Source of the DNA: an uncultured Eubacteriales bacterium
GTDB taxonomy: Bacteria > Bacillota > Clostridia > Peptostreptococcales > Anaerovoracaceae
Reading direction: 5' to 3'
Assembly: GCA_902766185.1 (NCBI GenBank)
Contig: CACXCQ010000185.1
Location: forward strand, 1-5,562
Length of the DNA: 5,562 nucleotides
Of this stretch, positions 1 to 5,562 are shown piece by piece. The notes under the pieces are model-generated. The model searched no databases. It had not been told where the DNA came from and saw only the letters and a list, made by a program, of their open reading frames with translations. Position 1 is the stretch's first letter, and each line of letters starts with the position of its first letter. Position numbers and translations under genes: made by a program.

Positions 1-1
1 C

Positions 2-1303
2 CTGATCGGTACCGGCGTGCGGCTGGCCGGCGCGGAGGAACTTCTGCTGGAGGCGCTCGACAGGCTTCGGATCCCTGCGGTCACGGCGTGGAATGCCAAT
101 GACCTTCTCGCCTGTGACAGCCCATGGTTTGCCGGCATGCCGGGAACGGTGGGGACCAGACCGGGCAACTTCGCCCTACAGAACTGCGACCTTCTGCTCA
201 GCCTGGGCTGCCGGATGAACATCCGGATGGTGGGATACACCCATTTCGATTTCGCCAAAAACGCCTTCCGGATCGCGGTGGACATCGACGAGAACGAACT
301 GCGCAAGCCTACATTAAAGATTGATAAGCCGATCCACGGGGACGTGAAGGAATTCCTGCGGAAGCTTCTGGACAGACTGCCCGACGGCGAGGCTTGTTCG
401 GAGCAGGTCGGATCTTCGGAGCAGGCCGGATCTTCAGGGTGTGCCGCTTCCTCGGGGTGGGCCGCGGCCCATGAGGCCCATGAGCGGTGGCTCGCCTGGT
501 GCAAGGCGCTGCTGAAGAAATACCCGGCGGTGCCTGCGGAGGAGCCGGGCGGCGATATGGATCCGTACCGGTTCATCGACGCTCTGTTTGGGCAGCTCGA
601 GCCGGAGGACTGCATCGTCTGCGGAAACGGAAGCGCCTGCGTGGTGACCTTCCAGGCGGCGAAGATCAGGCAGGGCCAGCGGATGTACACCAACTCCGGC
701 TGCGCCAGCATGGGTTACGGCTTCCCGGCGGCCATCGGCGCGGCCGTGGCCAGAGACGCCGGGACGGATGCTCCGGAAGCGATGCGGGCGGACGCGGCGC
801 AGACGGCTGTTGCGCGAACAGCTGCGGTCCGAACGGACGCGGCCCGGCGGGTGATCTGCATCGATGGCGACGGCAGCTTCATGATGAACCTGCAGGAGCT
901 GGCCACGGTGGCGTACAATCATCTGGACGTGCGGATATTCCTGCTGAACAACAACGGATACCACTCCATCCGGCAGACGCAGAAGAACCTGTTCCAAAGC
1001 CGGTTTACGGGAATCGACCCGGCCACCGGCGTCGGCTTTCCTGCCTTTGCGAAAGTGGCGGAGGCGTTCGAGATACCATACTTCCGCATCGAGGGAGAAG
1101 GGAACTGCGAGGAGCAGATCAGCCTTGCGCTTGCCGAAAAAGGCCCGGTGATCTGCGAGGTCATGATCGACCCGGACAAGGATTTTGCGCCGAAGGTGTC
1201 CTCGCGGGTGCTGCCGGACGGGCGGATCGTCTCCCCCACGCTGGATGACATGGCGCCCTTCCTCTCCCGGGAGGAATACGAAGCGGCGCGGTATCGCCCG
1301 TAG
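2..1303 (+). CDS. Acetolactate synthase-like thiamine-diphosphate enzyme, 5'-truncated by window edge (YerE-like candidate)
   Basis: This is the C-terminal 433 residues of a ThDP-dependent enzyme. The reading frame is open from the first bases (LIGTGVRLAGAEELL), which look like the start of the central domain. The GTG at 17 lies inside that domain and is not a credible start. The N-terminal pyrimidine-binding domain (about 170-190 residues in this family) lies outside the window. The central domain spans visible residues 1-125 and the pyrophosphate-binding domain about 180-400. The ThDP/Mg motif is present: GDG at visible residues 289-291 and NNN at 316-318, followed by GYHSIRQTQ. Relatives usually condense pyruvate-derived hydroxyethyl-ThDP with an acceptor. 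Only 17 bases separate it from rfbH, so a YerE-like role (transfer of an acetyl unit to a CDP-3,6-dideoxy-4-hexulose) is more likely than valine/isoleucine synthesis. That role is inferred. Two low-complexity insertions (residues 133-156 and 262-281) interrupt it. The family call is firm; the substrate is uncertain. Confidence 0.88.
   Translation: MIGTGVRLAGAEELLLEALDRLRIPAVTAWNANDLLACDSPWFAGMPGTVGTRPGNFALQNCDLLLSLGCRMNIRMVGYTHFDFAKNAFRIAVDIDENELRKPTLKIDKPIHGDVKEFLRKLLDRLPDGEACSEQVGSSEQAGSSGCAASSGWAAAHEAHERWLAWCKALLKKYPAVPAEEPGGDMDPYRFIDALFGQLEPEDCIVCGNGSACVVTFQAAKIRQGQRMYTNSGCASMGYGFPAAIGAAVARDAGTDAPEAMRADAAQTAVARTAAVRTDAARRVICIDGDGSFMMNLQELATVAYNHLDVRIFLLNNNGYHSIRQTQKNLFQSRFTGIDPATGVGFPAFAKVAEAFEIPYFRIEGEGNCEEQISLALAEKGPVICEVMIDPDKDFAPKVSSRVLPDGRIVSPTLDDMAPFLSREEYEAARYRP
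398..469 (+). repeat. Four tandem 18-bp units inside the ThDP-enzyme gene
   Basis: Four in-frame six-codon units read SEQVGS, SEQAGS, SGCAAS and SGWAAA. The first two differ by a single base (GTC versus GCC); the last two are more diverged. The array lies in the linker between the central and C-terminal ThDP-enzyme domains, where relatives have a shorter loop. A 9-bp tandem duplication follows at 466-484 (GGCCCATGAG twice, encoding HEA-HER). Confidence 0.85.
785..844 (+). repeat. Degenerate 15-bp tandem repeat inside the ThDP-enzyme gene
   Basis: Four in-frame five-codon units read RADAA, QTAVA, RTAAV and RTDAA. The 10-mer CGGACGCGGC recurs at 789-798 and 834-843, exactly three units (45 bp) apart. 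The array sits just before the VICIDGDGS strand that carries the ThDP/Mg-binding GDG. Family members normally have only a few residues between the GAAVA helix and this strand. Confidence 0.75.
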
Positions 1304-1320
1304 ATCGGGGGAATGAAGCG

Positions 1321-2691
1321 ATGATCAAGAGAGAAGACATCCTGAATCAGGTGAGACAATACTACAGGGAGCACCATCAGCGGCCGGAATACCGGCCCGG
1401 GGACCGCATCGACTACGCGGGGCGGGTCTACGATGAAGCGGAGATGGTGAATCTGGTGGACGCGGCGCTGGATTTTCGGCTGACGGCGGACAGGTACGCG
1501 GAGGCCTTCGAGCAAAAGCTGGCCGGCTATCTTGGCGTGCCTTTTGCGAGTGCGGTCAATTCCGGAAGCTCCGCCAATCTTCTGGCCATGTCGGCGCTGA
1601 CCTCGCCGCTTCTGGGCGATAGGCGCATTCTGCCCGGGGATGAGGTGATCACCGTGGCGGCGGCTTTTCCGACTACCGTCGCGCCGATCCTTCAGGTGGG
1701 CGCAAAACCTGTCTTCATCGATGTCGCGCTGCCGGGATACAATGCGGACGCGGATAAGCTGGAGGCGGCCGTGTCGGGAAGAACGAAGGCGGTGTTTCTG
1801 GCGCATACCATGGGGAACATGTTCGACGCCGGGAGGATACTGGACTTCTGCAGGGCCCACGGGCTGTGGCTGATCGAGGACGCCTGCGACGCCCTGGGTG
1901 GAGAGTGGACCGGGAACGCCGGCGAAGAGTGGACTGCGGAGACAGATGGGGCCCGCGCAGCGAACGCCGGCGGGCGGCGCATGCTGGGCGCCCTTGGGGA
2001 TATCGGCACCGCAAGCTTTTATCCTGCCCATCAGATCACCACGGGAGAGGGCGGCGCGGTGTTCACCTCCGACCCACTGCTGCACAGGATCCTGCGCTCC
2101 ATGCGGGACTGGGGCAGGGACTGCATCTGCGGACCGGGACAGGACAACGCCTGCGGGCACCGGTTCGAGGGACAGTACGGAAGCCTGCCCGAAGGATACG
2201 ATCATAAATACGTTTATTCACATTTTGGATACAACTTCAAGATGACAGATCTGCAGGCGGCCATCGGGTGCGCGCAGATGGAGAAACTTCCTGCCTTTGC
2301 GCGGGCGAGAAGAGAGAACTGGAGATACCTGCGGGAGGCGCTGGCGGATCTGGACGATCTGCTGATCCTGCCGGAGGCCCAGGAGGGGAGCGACCCGGCG
2401 TGGTTTGGCTTCCTGATGACGGTGAAGGATGGGGCGGCGCGTTCCCGGGACGAGATGGTCAGAACCCTGGAGGAACAGGGGATTCAGACGCGGCACCTCT
2501 TCGCGGGGAATATCACCAGGCACCCATGCTTCGACGGGCTCCGGGAGGGTGAGGACTACCGGATCTGCGGCGGCCTTGCGGTGACGGATCAGGTGATGCG
2601 CAGCAGCTTCTGGGTCGGTGTCTATCCGGGAATGACCGCGCAAAAGCTGCAGGTAATGGCAGATGGAATACGCCGGGCGGCAGGACGCTGA
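1321..2691 (+). CDS. rfbH: CDP-6-deoxy-4-hexulose 3-dehydratase (E1, RfbH/DdhC family)
   Basis: This 456-residue enzyme belongs to the aminotransferase fold. It uses PMP and a [2Fe-2S] cluster to remove the C3 hydroxyl of CDP-6-deoxy-4-hexulose, with a separate E3 reductase supplying electrons. The usual Schiff-base lysine is replaced by His237 in [14 protein letters not shown], the hallmark of this family. The cluster ligands are Cys189 (IEDAC), Cys268, Cys270 and Cys278, with the diagnostic C-X1-C-X7-C spacing. The first spacing is C-X78-C, against X57 in the studied Yersinia E1, because of an insertion of about 21 residues at 199-219. N- and C-terminal blocks are complete. ATG 1321 is preceded by a GGGGGA ribosome-binding site and lies 17 bases after the ThDP gene's stop, so co-translation is likely. 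The dehydratase works upstream of any YerE-like step. The cytidylyltransferase, the 4,6-dehydratase and E3 are not in the window. Confidence 0.94.
   Translation: MIKREDILNQVRQYYREHHQRPEYRPGDRIDYAGRVYDEAEMVNLVDAALDFRLTADRYAEAFEQKLAGYLGVPFASAVNSGSSANLLAMSALTSPLLGDRRILPGDEVITVAAAFPTTVAPILQVGAKPVFIDVALPGYNADADKLEAAVSGRTKAVFLAHTMGNMFDAGRILDFCRAHGLWLIEDACDALGGEWTGNAGEEWTAETDGARAANAGGRRMLGALGDIGTASFYPAHQITTGEGGAVFTSDPLLHRILRSMRDWGRDCICGPGQDNACGHRFEGQYGSLPEGYDHKYVYSHFGYNFKMTDLQAAIGCAQMEKLPAFARARRENWRYLREALADLDDLLILPEAQEGSDPAWFGFLMTVKDGAARSRDEMVRTLEEQGIQTRHLFAGNITRHPCFDGLREGEDYRICGGLAVTDQVMRSSFWVGVYPGMTAQKLQVMADGIRRAAGR
1902..1973 (+). repeat. Imperfect 24-bp tandem repeat inside rfbH
   Basis: Three consecutive 24-base (8-codon) blocks can be drawn. 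AGAGTGGAC begins blocks 1 and 2 (1902 and 1926), and GAACGCCGGCG recurs in blocks 1 and 3 (1914-1924 and 1962-1972, 48 bases apart). They encode roughly [16 protein letters not shown] and ARAANAGG. The block lies between cluster ligand Cys189 and the [12 protein letters not shown] catalytic segment, and accounts for the extra 21 or so residues relative to known E1 enzymes. Confidence 0.75.
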
Positions 2692-2748
2692 GGCGTGCGA
2701 ATGGGTCAGGCGGCGGGAAACGCTGCAGCGCCCGAGAAGAGAAGAAAT

Positions 2749-2754
2749 GGAGGG
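2749..2754 (+). promoter_or_regulatory. Ribosome-binding site that sets the xylA start
   Basis: GGAGGG ends four bases before ATG 2759. The frame stays open upstream to 2663, inside rfbH, and another ATG lies at 2747, but only ATG 2759 has a well-placed Shine-Dalgarno sequence. That start also gives the expected protein length and catalytic residue numbering for xylose isomerase. Confidence 0.8.
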
Positions 2755-2758
2755 AAAA

Positions 2759-4075
2759 ATGGCAAACACTTTTGAGAAGATCCCCACGATCAAGTACGAA
2801 GGGGCGAAAACGACGAATCCTCTGGCTTTCCGTTTTTATGATCCGGAGCGGATGGTGATGGGCAAACCCATGCGGGAGCACCTGCCGTTCGCCATGGCCT
2901 GGTGGCACAACCTCTGCGCGGCCGGCACGGACATGTTCGGGCGGGACACGGCAGACAAATCCTTCGGCGAGCAGCCCGGGACGATGGAGCACGCCAAAGC
3001 CAAAGTGGATACAGCCTTTGCGTTCATGCAAAAGCTGGGCATCCGCTATTTCTGCTTCCACGATGTGGACCTGGTTCCGGAGGCGGAGGACATCTGCGAG
3101 ACGAACCGGCGGCTGGACGAGATCTCGGATTACATTCTGGAGAAGATGGAAGGAACGGACATCCGCTGCCTTTGGGGGACGGCCAATATGTTCTCCAATC
3201 CCCGGTACATGAACGGCGCCGGCTCCACGAATGAAGCAGACGTGTTCTGCTTCGCGGCGGCCCAGGTCAAGAAGGCGCTGGACCTGACGGTAAAGCTGGG
3301 CGGCAGAGGGTATGTGTTCTGGGGCGGCAGAGAAGGCTATGAAACGCTGCTGAACACAGACGTGAAATTCGAGCAGGAAAACATCGCCCGGCTGATGCAT
3401 ATGGCCGTCGATTACGGCCGGTCCATCGGTTTCGAGGGTGACTTCTACATCGAGCCCAAGCCAAAAGAGCCCATGAAGCACCAGTACGATTTCGACGCGG
3501 CCACCGCCATCGGATTCCTCCGGCAGTACGGGCTGGACAAGGATTTCAAGATGAACATCGAAGCCAACCACGCCACGCTGGCGGGGCACACCTTCCAGCA
3601 CGAGCTGCGGGTCAGCGCCATGAACGGGATGCTGGGGAGCATCGACGCGAACCAGGGCGACCTGCTTTTGGGCTGGGATACGGACGAGTTCCCCTTCGAT
3701 GTGTACGATGCCACCATGTGCATGCTGGAGGTGCTCAGGGCCGGCGGCCTCACCGGCGGGTTCAACTTCGACGCCAAAAACCGTCGCCCGAGCCGCACGC
3801 CGGAGGACATGTTCTACGGCTACATTCTGGGGATGGACACCATGGCGCTGGGGCTGCTCAAGGCGGCCGAACTCATCGAAGACGGACGCATCGACGAGTT
3901 CGTGAAAGAGCGCTACGCCAGTTTCAATGAAGGGATCGGCGCGAAGATCCGCAGCGGCGAGACCTCGCTGGAGGAGCTGGCCGATTACGCGCAAAAGCTG
4001 GGCGCGCCGAAGATGCCCGGCAGCGGCCGGCAGGAATATCTGGAGAGCATCGTGAACAGCGTGCTGTTCGGGTAA
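2759..4075 (+). CDS. xylA: Xylose isomerase
   Basis: This cytosolic metalloenzyme of 438 residues converts D-xylose to D-xylulose (and D-glucose to fructose). The length and the N-terminal extension match class II (long) xylose isomerases. Catalytic and metal-site residues are all present: His101 and Asp104 in FHDVD, Glu232 and Lys234 in IEPKPKEP, Glu268 and His271 in IEANH, Asp296 in DANQGD, Asp307 and Asp309 in WDTDEFP, and Asp338 in FNFDAKNRR. There is no insertion or frameshift, unlike its neighbours. It starts 67 bases after rfbH with no clear terminator or promoter between, so read-through from upstream is possible. No xylulokinase, transporter or XylR is visible, so the substrate in this context is inferred from family only. 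The identification itself is secure. Confidence 0.97.
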   Translation: MANTFEKIPTIKYEGAKTTNPLAFRFYDPERMVMGKPMREHLPFAMAWWHNLCAAGTDMFGRDTADKSFGEQPGTMEHAKAKVDTAFAFMQKLGIRYFCFHDVDLVPEAEDICETNRRLDEISDYILEKMEGTDIRCLWGTANMFSNPRYMNGAGSTNEADVFCFAAAQVKKALDLTVKLGGRGYVFWGGREGYETLLNTDVKFEQENIARLMHMAVDYGRSIGFEGDFYIEPKPKEPMKHQYDFDAATAIGFLRQYGLDKDFKMNIEANHATLAGHTFQHELRVSAMNGMLGSIDANQGDLLLGWDTDEFPFDVYDATMCMLEVLRAGGLTGGFNFDAKNRRPSRTPEDMFYGYILGMDTMALGLLKAAELIEDGRIDEFVKERYASFNEGIGAKIRSGETSLEELADYAQKLGAPKMPGSGRQEYLESIVNSVLFG

Positions 4076-4106
4076 GGACCGGGCGCTGACCAGCCTTTGC
4101 GTGAAG

Positions 4107-4122
4107 GAAATCTCGAGATTTC
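4107..4122. repeat. Perfect 16-bp palindrome GAAATCTCGAGATTTC
   Basis: The two halves are exact reverse complements with no spacer, 31 bases after the xylA stop. A near copy with one mismatch (GAAATCTCGACATTTC) is at 4287-4302. The form suits a dimeric DNA-binding protein site. It makes a poor terminator because it has no loop and no following T run. Confidence 0.8.
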
Positions 4123-4185
4123 AGCTGTTCAGAAGCATTGAAATACCGACTTTTCTCTCCCGAGCCGTTGGGATTGATGACAAAG

Positions 4186-4222
4186 TCGAGATTTTGGGTC
4201 TCTTAACCGATGAAAATCTCGA
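4186..4222 (+). repeat. Inverted repeat, 10-bp stem with 17-base loop
   Basis: TCGAGATTTT (4186-4195) pairs perfectly with AAAATCTCGA (4213-4222). GGT and ACC within the loop could add three pairs. The stem is not followed by a U tract, so it does not look like an intrinsic terminator. It is built from the same motif as the surrounding repeat cluster. Confidence 0.75.
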
Positions 4223-4329
4223 ACGGACGGTGCTGAGCACCCCCTGGAGATGGAAAAAGTCATTATTTTGGCTGCTCCGAGACGCCGAAATCTCGACATT
4301 TCCTTTTGGAGTTCGTGGAGCTGAAGATT

Positions 4330-4334
4330 GGAGA
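4330..4334 (+). promoter_or_regulatory. Ribosome-binding site supporting ATG 4345
   Basis: GGAGA lies 10 bases before ATG 4345. An in-frame TTG at 4306 would add 13 residues, but it has no Shine-Dalgarno sequence and falls next to the palindromic repeats. Starting at 4345 places the MILIFGG strand and P-loop at the extreme N-terminus, as in CobU proteins. Confidence 0.6.
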
Positions 4335-4344
4335 AAGAACGGAC

Positions 4345-4839
4345 ATGATATTGATTTTTGGAGGAGCCTATCAGGGAAAGCTGGAGTTTGCCAAGGCGCT
4401 GGCGCAGGAACGCCGGGGAGCGGGATGCGGTGAGCCGACGGTGTTCGACTGCGGCGGGACGGAGCCGACGGGTGCCTGCCCGGACTTTTCCGCGGATATC
4501 ATCTGCGGGCTGGAGCACTTTGCCCGGGCGTGCGTGGCCGGGGAGGTGACGGCGGATCGGGAAGACGGACCGGTCGAAGGGACCGGGAAAGCGGGGGACG
4601 AAACACCCGAAACGGCCGAACCAGCCGGGCCGGTCGAAGCGGCCGAGTGGATGCGCCGGCGCAAGGACCAGTGGCAGGACAGGATCCTCGTCATCACGGA
4701 TGTGTCCCAGGGGATCGTGCCCATGGACGCGCAGGCCAGGGCGTTCCGGGAAATGAACGGGCGGCTCATGATGTACCTGGCCCGGGAGGCGGAGGAGGTC
4801 TACCGGGTCTTCTGCGGCATAGGGAAACGGATCGACTGA
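4345..4839 (+). CDS. Short CobU-like protein (adenosylcobinamide kinase/guanylyltransferase family)
   Basis: This protein has 164 residues. The N-terminus MILIFGGAYQGK matches the CobU P-loop strand. The C-terminus (about 110-164) has DRILVITDVSQGIVPMDAQARAFREMNGR followed by AEEVYRVFCGIGKRI, which corresponds to CobU's EVGxGIVP block, the FRDxxGRxN helix and the final strand. CobU phosphorylates adenosylcobinamide and then forms AdoCbi-GDP in nucleotide-loop assembly. Here the Walker A Ser/Thr is Leu13, and the middle segment that carries the guanylylated histidine in classical CobU is not recognisable. The only histidine is His58. Full bifunctional activity is therefore doubtful. Residues 73-100 are a low-complexity Glu/Pro/Ala/Gly stretch. 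The next gene, a possible CobC, supports a cobalamin role. It could instead be a regulatory or single-activity relative. I omit the gene symbol for these reasons. Confidence 0.78.
   Translation: MILIFGGAYQGKLEFAKALAQERRGAGCGEPTVFDCGGTEPTGACPDFSADIICGLEHFARACVAGEVTADREDGPVEGTGKAGDETPETAEPAGPVEAAEWMRRRKDQWQDRILVITDVSQGIVPMDAQARAFREMNGRLMMYLAREAEEVYRVFCGIGKRID
4600..4644 (+). repeat. 9-bp tandem repeat inside the CobU-like gene
   Basis: Five in-frame three-codon units read ETP, ETA, EPA, GPV and EAA, then EW. In addition CCGGTCGAAG recurs at 4570-4579 and 4630-4639, 60 bases (20 codons) apart. The stretch encodes an acidic, probably disordered loop before the conserved C-terminal CobU half. Confidence 0.7.
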
Positions 4840-4859
4840 ACGGCACCGGGAAACGGATC
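4822..4859 (+). repeat. 12-bp direct repeat flanking the CobU-like stop codon
   Basis: GGGAAACGGATC is present at 4822-4833, encoding the end of the protein, and again at 4848-4859, after the TGA at 4837-4839. The 26-base offset is out of frame, so the second copy is non-coding. It looks like a small tandem duplication of the gene's tail. Confidence 0.75.
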
Positions 4860-4897
4860 AGATAAGCGTCGCGGGGCAGAAGAAGTATAAGCAACAG

Positions 4898-4904
4898 TAA
4901 GGAG
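4898..4904 (+). promoter_or_regulatory. Ribosome-binding site of the histidine phosphatase gene
   Basis: TAAGGAG lies five bases before ATG 4910. It is a near-consensus Shine-Dalgarno sequence and the strongest in the window. Confidence 0.75.
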
Positions 4905-4909
4905 AAAGC

Positions 4910-5530
4910 ATGAATTCAACGATCAGTCTTATCAGACACGGCATCACCGAGGGCAACGTCCGCCGGCTCTATTACGGCGCCACCGATGTTCCGCTGGCAC
5001 AGAAGGGGATCGACCTGCTGCAAAAGCAGACCGAAGAAGGGATCTACCCGCCTGCGGAGGGCGCGCTGATCTATACGACGGGAATGGGAAGGACGCTCCA
5101 GACTTTGGAGATCATATACGGGGACCTTCCGCACGAGATCATCAAGGATATGCGGGAAATCAATTTCGGTGCGTTCGAGATGAAGTCCTATGAGGAACTG
5201 ATGGCTTACGAGGAATACCGGGACTGGATCACGGCCCAGAGCGAGACCAAGGCGCCGCCGGGAGGGGAGAGCATCCGCGATTTCAGGGAGCGGGTGATCC
5301 GCGGATTCGAAGAGGTCCGCCGCCGGCACAGCGTCCGGAGCCTGGAGCTGCGTCACCATGACGAGGACGCCAGCAGCATCGTCATCTGCCATGGCGGAAC
5401 GATCTCCGCTGTGATGAACTATATCTGGCCCGGCGTGCACGACAACATGTACGGGTGGCTGCCGGATCCGGGGCACGGATTCACGCTTTTGCTGAAGGAC
5501 GATGAGATCACGGAGTACGAGAGGTTTTAG
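4910..5530 (+). CDS. Histidine phosphatase family protein, probable alpha-ribazole phosphatase (CobC-like)
   Basis: This 206-residue protein belongs to the phosphoglycerate mutase/acid phosphatase superfamily. The catalytic His10 sits in LIRHGITEGN. Arg61 lies in GRTLQT, Glu83 in REINFGAFE, and the second histidine, His161, in IVICHGG. The REINFGAFE and PPGGESIRDFRERV blocks are typical of the CobC/GpmB-like branch. CobC removes the 5'-phosphate from alpha-ribazole phosphate or from adenosylcobalamin 5'-phosphate. The CobU-like gene 70 bases upstream supports this, but general phosphatase activity cannot be excluded from sequence. A stretch of about 20 charged residues (about 137-156, RRRHSVRSLELRHHDEDASS) before the last catalytic strand is longer than usual. 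ATG 4910 follows a clear AAGGAG. No signal peptide is visible, so the protein is cytosolic. Confidence 0.85.
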   Translation: MNSTISLIRHGITEGNVRRLYYGATDVPLAQKGIDLLQKQTEEGIYPPAEGALIYTTGMGRTLQTLEIIYGDLPHEIIKDMREINFGAFEMKSYEELMAYEEYRDWITAQSETKAPPGGESIRDFRERVIRGFEEVRRRHSVRSLELRHHDEDASSIVICHGGTISAVMNYIWPGVHDNMYGWLPDPGHGFTLLLKDDEITEYERF

Positions 5531-5562
5531 GGGCGCGAAGGGGTGGCCGAATATTCGCATGA

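Larger units (their letters stand above)
4107..4302. repeat. Cluster of palindromic AAATCTCGA/TCGAGATTT repeats in the xylA-cobU-like gap
   Basis: The 269 bases between xylA and the CobU-like gene are visibly more AT-rich than the flanks. The 9-mer AAATCTCGA or its complement occurs five times: both arms of the palindrome at 4107-4122, inverted at 4186-4194, direct at 4214-4222 and direct at 4288-4296. A diverged copy, GAAATACCGACTTTTC, is at 4140-4155 (12 of 16 bases match the palindrome). Such density in under 200 bases is not chance. Possible roles are an operator array, a REP-like intergenic repeat or a folded leader RNA. I see no cobalamin-riboswitch core, no T-tract terminator and no convincing -35/-10 pair. 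Confidence 0.85.

Noticed and set aside
919..2205. Long open frame of 428 codons on the minus strand
   Set aside because: It runs antisense across the end of the ThDP gene and much of rfbH, has no recognisable domain, and is the kind of shadow frame expected opposite GC-rich codons.
2712..2730. CcpA cre-like site or terminator before xylA (GGGAAACGCTGCAG, with palindrome CGCTGCAGCG)
   Set aside because: It matches only part of the cre consensus, missing the outer T and CA, and the 10-bp palindrome has no loop or T tract.
2513..3994. Open frame of 493 codons on the minus strand opposite xylA
   Set aside because: XylA on the other strand is unmistakable and complete; the antisense product has no recognisable motif and reflects GC-rich third positions.
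4107..4222. Rho-independent terminator for xylA
   Set aside because: Neither the palindrome nor the 10-bp hairpin is followed by a run of T, and the stems are AT-rich rather than GC-rich.
4076..4344. Cobalamin riboswitch before the CobU-like gene
   Set aside because: I could not find a B12-box-like conserved core, and the gap is dominated by the AAATCTCGA repeats.
4101..4433. 110-codon frame beginning with GTG in the repeat-rich gap
   Set aside because: It has no Shine-Dalgarno sequence and it overruns the start of the CobU-like gene by nearly 90 bases in another frame. Its apparent repeats come from the palindromes. The in-frame pattern is kept as a finding, not as a gene.
4916..5560. Minus-strand open frame opposite the histidine phosphatase gene
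   Set aside because: The sense frame has all the phosphatase motifs and a strong ribosome-binding site; the antisense protein resembles nothing.
5531..5562. Start of a further gene (GTG 5543 or ATG 5559)
   Set aside because: The GAAGGGG upstream is badly spaced for both codons and too few bases remain to judge.

Overview
The window is GC-rich, tightly packed and coded entirely on the + strand. It holds five protein genes and no RNA genes, CRISPR arrays or insertion sequences that I can see. Strong GGAGG/AAGGAG ribosome-binding sites, a long-form (class II) xylose isomerase, and a short CobU-like protein beside a histidine phosphatase suggest a high-GC member of the Bacillota, probably a gut Clostridia or Lachnospiraceae-like organism. 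That assignment is an inference from gene content, not from a marker gene.

Layout: (1) 2-1303, the C-terminal three quarters of a thiamine-diphosphate (ThDP) enzyme of the acetolactate-synthase type, cut by the left window edge. (2) 1321-2691, RfbH/E1, the CDP-6-deoxy-4-hexulose 3-dehydratase with its PMP-site histidine and four [2Fe-2S] cysteines. (3) 2759-4075, xylose isomerase XylA. (4) 4076-4344, a more AT-rich gap with a cluster of palindromic AAATCTCGA/TCGAGATTT repeats. (5) 4345-4839, a short CobU-like protein. (6) 4910-5530, a histidine phosphatase of the CobC/phosphoglycerate mutase type. The last 32 bases hold no gene I can support.

Three functional blocks sit side by side. The first two genes, 17 bases apart, fit 3,6-dideoxyhexose synthesis on CDP. 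RfbH removes the 3-hydroxyl, and a YerE-like ThDP enzyme could then add a two-carbon acetyl branch from pyruvate, as in yersiniose-type sugars of surface polysaccharides. XylA is a housekeeping sugar isomerase without its usual kinase or regulator in view. The last two genes fit assembly of the cobalamin nucleotide loop.

The most unusual feature is that three of the five enzymes carry in-frame, low-complexity tandem repeats (periods of 18, 15, 24 and 9 bp) that look like insertions in loops between conserved blocks. XylA has none. The second unusual feature is the palindromic repeat cluster before the cobalamin genes. It could be an operator array, a dispersed intergenic repeat family or a structured leader.
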